In this document: one piece after another, positions 3,788-5,692 of the stretch
Numbering within the stretch: position 1 is the first letter of the stretch
How the letters are laid out: each line of letters begins with the position of its first letter
The notes under the pieces: generated by a model
Told to the model about the DNA's origin: nothing
Database searches by the model: none
What the model saw: the letters and a program-made list of their open reading frames with translations, nothing else
Program-made: the position numbers and the translations under genes
Source of the DNA: Candidatus Hydrogenedentota bacterium
GTDB lineage: Bacteria > Hydrogenedentota > Hydrogenedentia > Hydrogenedentales > SLHB01
Length of the DNA stretch: 5,692 nucleotides
Assembly: GCA_007130675.1 (NCBI GenBank)
Contig: SLSB01000353.1
Location: 1-5,692, forward strand
Direction of reading: 5' to 3'

Positions 3788-5692
3788 CTATGGTGTCGCG
3801 GACCGCCCAAAAATATCGTTCTTGGCAGGGCCGCTGTGTGCTTGTGCAAGCTGCCTGTCGGAATGGGCAGCCGTTTTTGTCTGAGTCAGCGTCATGGGCA
3901 TCTCGGGAGCAAAATAACGTGTGCCAGGACCGGTAATTCGAAAGCGCGTCACAGAGCGCACGGGCAACTCGGAAAAGGCATTTACCGCGTCGAGGAACTC
4001 GAGTGGAGGACGGTTTACCACGATTCCGTTCGCGGCACTCTCCGGCAGGATGCGTGTGCGGGCCTGTTCACCGTTGCCATACTCGAATTCGAGGTAGACG
4101 GGAGGGATGCGCAGTGCAGCTTTGGCCAGGTGGCCTCCACGAGTGAGCCTGAACTGTGGTGCAGCCAGGACAACCCCATCTGCAGACGGCGCGTCCATCC
4201 ATTGCTCGAGTAAGAGTGTGCGTTCTTTCGATGGAAGTGCAACCTCCTTTATCGGCAGCGCGCGGCGCACGAGCAAAAGTAGATTGCGTTCCTGTTCGAT
4301 GTCCACCAAGCGGTAATGCTTGAGCAATGCGCGCCACGCCGCGGGCACATCATACGGGAGATGCCGTTGCTCAAACCCCGTCCACTCGATAAGGAGAAAC
4401 CGCGGGCCTGAGTCGCTGCTGAAATGACTCGCGAGGCGTCTATCGAGGAATGCCGTGTAGGCCACGTAGGATTGCACAGTAGGATTGGGATGCCAGGGGA
4501 TGCCGTTGGCCGGGGAGTACGCGATTTCCCACGGCAGAACGTCCATGGCGCCGCCCTGTTCCATGATCAGCGTTTTCCAGCCCCTGGGAAGACGCAGAGA
4601 AGCCAGGTGCTCGTCGGATTGTGCAGCAAGCTGTTGCCTGGTCTCGGAGAGGTTTGCCAGGGCTCTGACATGCGCGAGCCCTTGCCTTCCGGACAGCAAA
4701 TCCATAGCGCCCGCGTAATACACGGCGTTGCGCGCCGAGGCAACGGGGATGGCTGGCAGGGCCGTAGCAAGAAGCAACAGACACGTCAGACCCATCTCGT
4801 TGGATTGGCGGCTCAAAAGTAGCAGCACGCCGACAAAACCGATACACGGAGCAAAGAAGAACAGGACGTGCCCATCCTGACGCTCGAACCCGTGTTTGAA
4901 CAGGATGAGCAGGGCGGGCAGAAACACCATTCCAGCGACCGACACCTCCGAACGCATACCCATCAAGATGAGGATGCCCGCAAGAAAGGCAAGCAGACAG
5001 GCTGCCCCAGCGAGCAGTTCGCTGCGGGGGCCCTCGAGGGCCATCGCGATGGCATTATAGCGGGCGAATTCGATGGTCATTATCAGCCATGCCTGGAACG
5101 GTACCCAAGCGCCGAAAAAACGCAGCCAGAGCACTCCTGCCACCGCGGCGAACGGCGCAACGGAGCGGATGCAGAGCGAATACCAGCCGGTATACCCCAG
5201 CATCATCCGGGCCATTTCGGCGAGGCACAACATGGCAGTAAGCGAGACAGCAAGGGTGGGTTTGATGAACAGGCTCATCGCCGCCAACACCGCCAACGGC
5301 GGAAGAACAAAATTGCCCGCCCGGAAATGCTGGGTCGCAATGCCCGCCAGGATGGCCCCCACCACGATCAGATGGGACTCGTACTGCAGCCCAAGCACCA
5401 TGGCCAGTATGTAGGAGGCCATGAAAAGCAGCGCAGGCAAGACCCCTGACAGTCTCAGCCCCACAAATCCAACAGCGATGCCAAATACAAGGTGTACGAT
5501 AAACCTGAAGGCCGCGGATGCCGCGAGGTTCGATAAAATGTCCATCGGATACAGCAGAAAACCCAGCGGACCATAGGTGAACGCGACGTCGGTTCCATAC
5601 TGCACCCCACTGTGCGGCAGGTAATTGACAGCATATCGCCACGAAGGATCCAGACCGGGCCGCATGGGAAGATACCCCCCCGGAAACGTGAC
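3788..5692 (-). CDS. Multi-pass membrane protein of unknown function with C-terminal soluble domain (5' end beyond right edge)
   Basis: The frame is open to the right edge, giving at least 634 codons. An internal Met at 5665 is numbered 1 below. I treat it as internal because the codons before it are all sense and the conserved-looking GLDPSWRYAVNY follows immediately. An N-terminal conserved patch (DPSW at 6-9, then GTDVAFTYGPLGFLLYP, 24-40) is followed by about ten hydrophobic segments, near 51-72, 75-92, 98-112, 119-134, 137-156, 166-182, 216-236, 243-257, 267-285 and 290-308. The remaining 315 residues are soluble and probably on one side of the membrane; they contain LPWEIAYSPANGIPWHPNP (377-395), QSYVAYTAFLD (398-408) and a polar tail. 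The layout resembles large hypothetical membrane proteins of the GT-C-like kind, but I see no catalytic motif I can name and assign no reaction. It is the first visible gene of the probable three-gene operon. Confidence 0.8.
   Translation of the reverse strand, partial: VTFPGGYLPMRPGLDPSWRYAVNYLPHSGVQYGTDVAFTYGPLGFLLYPMDILSNLAASAAFRFIVHLVFGIAVGFVGLRLSGVLPALLFMASYILAMVLGLQYESHLIVVGAILAGIATQHFRAGNFVLPPLAVLAAMSLFIKPTLAVSLTAMLCLAEMARMMLGYTGWYSLCIRSVAPFAAVAGVLWLRFFGAWVPFQAWLIMTIEFARYNAIAMALEGPRSELLAGAACLLAFLAGILILMGMRSEVSVAGMVFLPALLILFKHGFERQDGHVLFFFAPCIGFVGVLLLLSRQSNEMGLTCLLLLATALPAIPVASARNAVYYAGAMDLLSGRQGLAHVRALANLSETRQQLAAQSDEHLASLRLPRGWKTLIMEQGGAMDVLPWEIAYSPANGIPWHPNPTVQSYVAYTAFLDRRLASHFSSDSGPRFLLIEWTGFEQRHLPYDVPAAWRALLKHYRLVDIEQERNLLLLVRRALPIKEVALPSKERTLLLEQWMDAPSADGVVLAAPQFRLTRGGHLAKAALRIPPVYLEFEYGNGEQARTRILPESAANGIVVNRPPLEFLDAVNAFSELPVRSVTRFRITGPGTRYFAPEMPMTLTQTKTAAHSDRQLAQAHSGPAKNDIFGRSATP

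Noticed and set aside
4868..5449. Plus-strand open frame rich in His, Gln and Arg (193 codons)
   Set aside because: Its composition is what results from reading the hydrophobic membrane-protein codons on the opposite strand.
5675..5681. Run of seven C near the right edge, considered as a phase-variation tract or as a ribosome binding site for a start at 5665
   Set aside because: Seven bases is short for phase variation. The frame is open through it and the protein seems to need more N-terminus, so I treat it as ordinary coding sequence; the missing upstream sequence would settle it.

Overview
The window reads as a stretch of chromosome from an environmental Gram-negative bacterium with moderately high GC. 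All confident genes lie on the minus strand. The gene content (a sulfatase with a twin-arginine signal and lipobox, a Tat-exported sugar phosphate isomerase/epimerase-like protein, a large membrane protein of unknown function, and a GC-rich REP-like palindrome) fits the Planctomycetota / Lentisphaerota / Hydrogenedentota kind of genome. That is an impression from gene style, not a phylogenetic result. I see no phage, CRISPR, transposase, rRNA or tRNA.

Layout from the right edge, in the direction of transcription. (1) 5692-3788: a multi-pass membrane protein with a C-terminal soluble half, open at the right edge. (2) 3762-3298: a C_GCAxxG_C_C family protein, putatively redox-active. (3) 3272-2703: a RimJ/RimL-type GNAT acetyltransferase. 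These three are separated by 25 bp and 25 bp and look like one operon. (4) A sigma70-like promoter (2666-2638) and 5' leader lead into a Tat-exported sugar phosphate isomerase/epimerase-like TIM barrel (2533-1643), closed by a clear intrinsic terminator (1620-1587). (5) 1586-1113 is a gene-poor, hairpin-rich stretch. It holds a REP-like palindrome (1355-1401) flanked by two related, divergent hairpin units in the same orientation (about 1169-1233 and 1458-1558). (6) 1112-594: a second GNAT, whose ends resemble the NodA / AAC(2') branch. (7) 593-258 is mostly non-coding, with a possible extended -10 promoter. (8) 257-1 is the 5' end of a sulfatase, cut by the left edge.

Functionally, the sulfatase and the sugar isomerase-like protein both carry Tat signals and would act outside the cytoplasm, which suits breakdown of sulfated or unusual carbohydrates. 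They have separate promoters, so direct cooperation is only inferred. The two acetyltransferases are unrelated to each other beyond the fold. The most unusual part is the intergenic repeat cluster at 1113-1595. I found no convincing evidence for a new multi-gene system.
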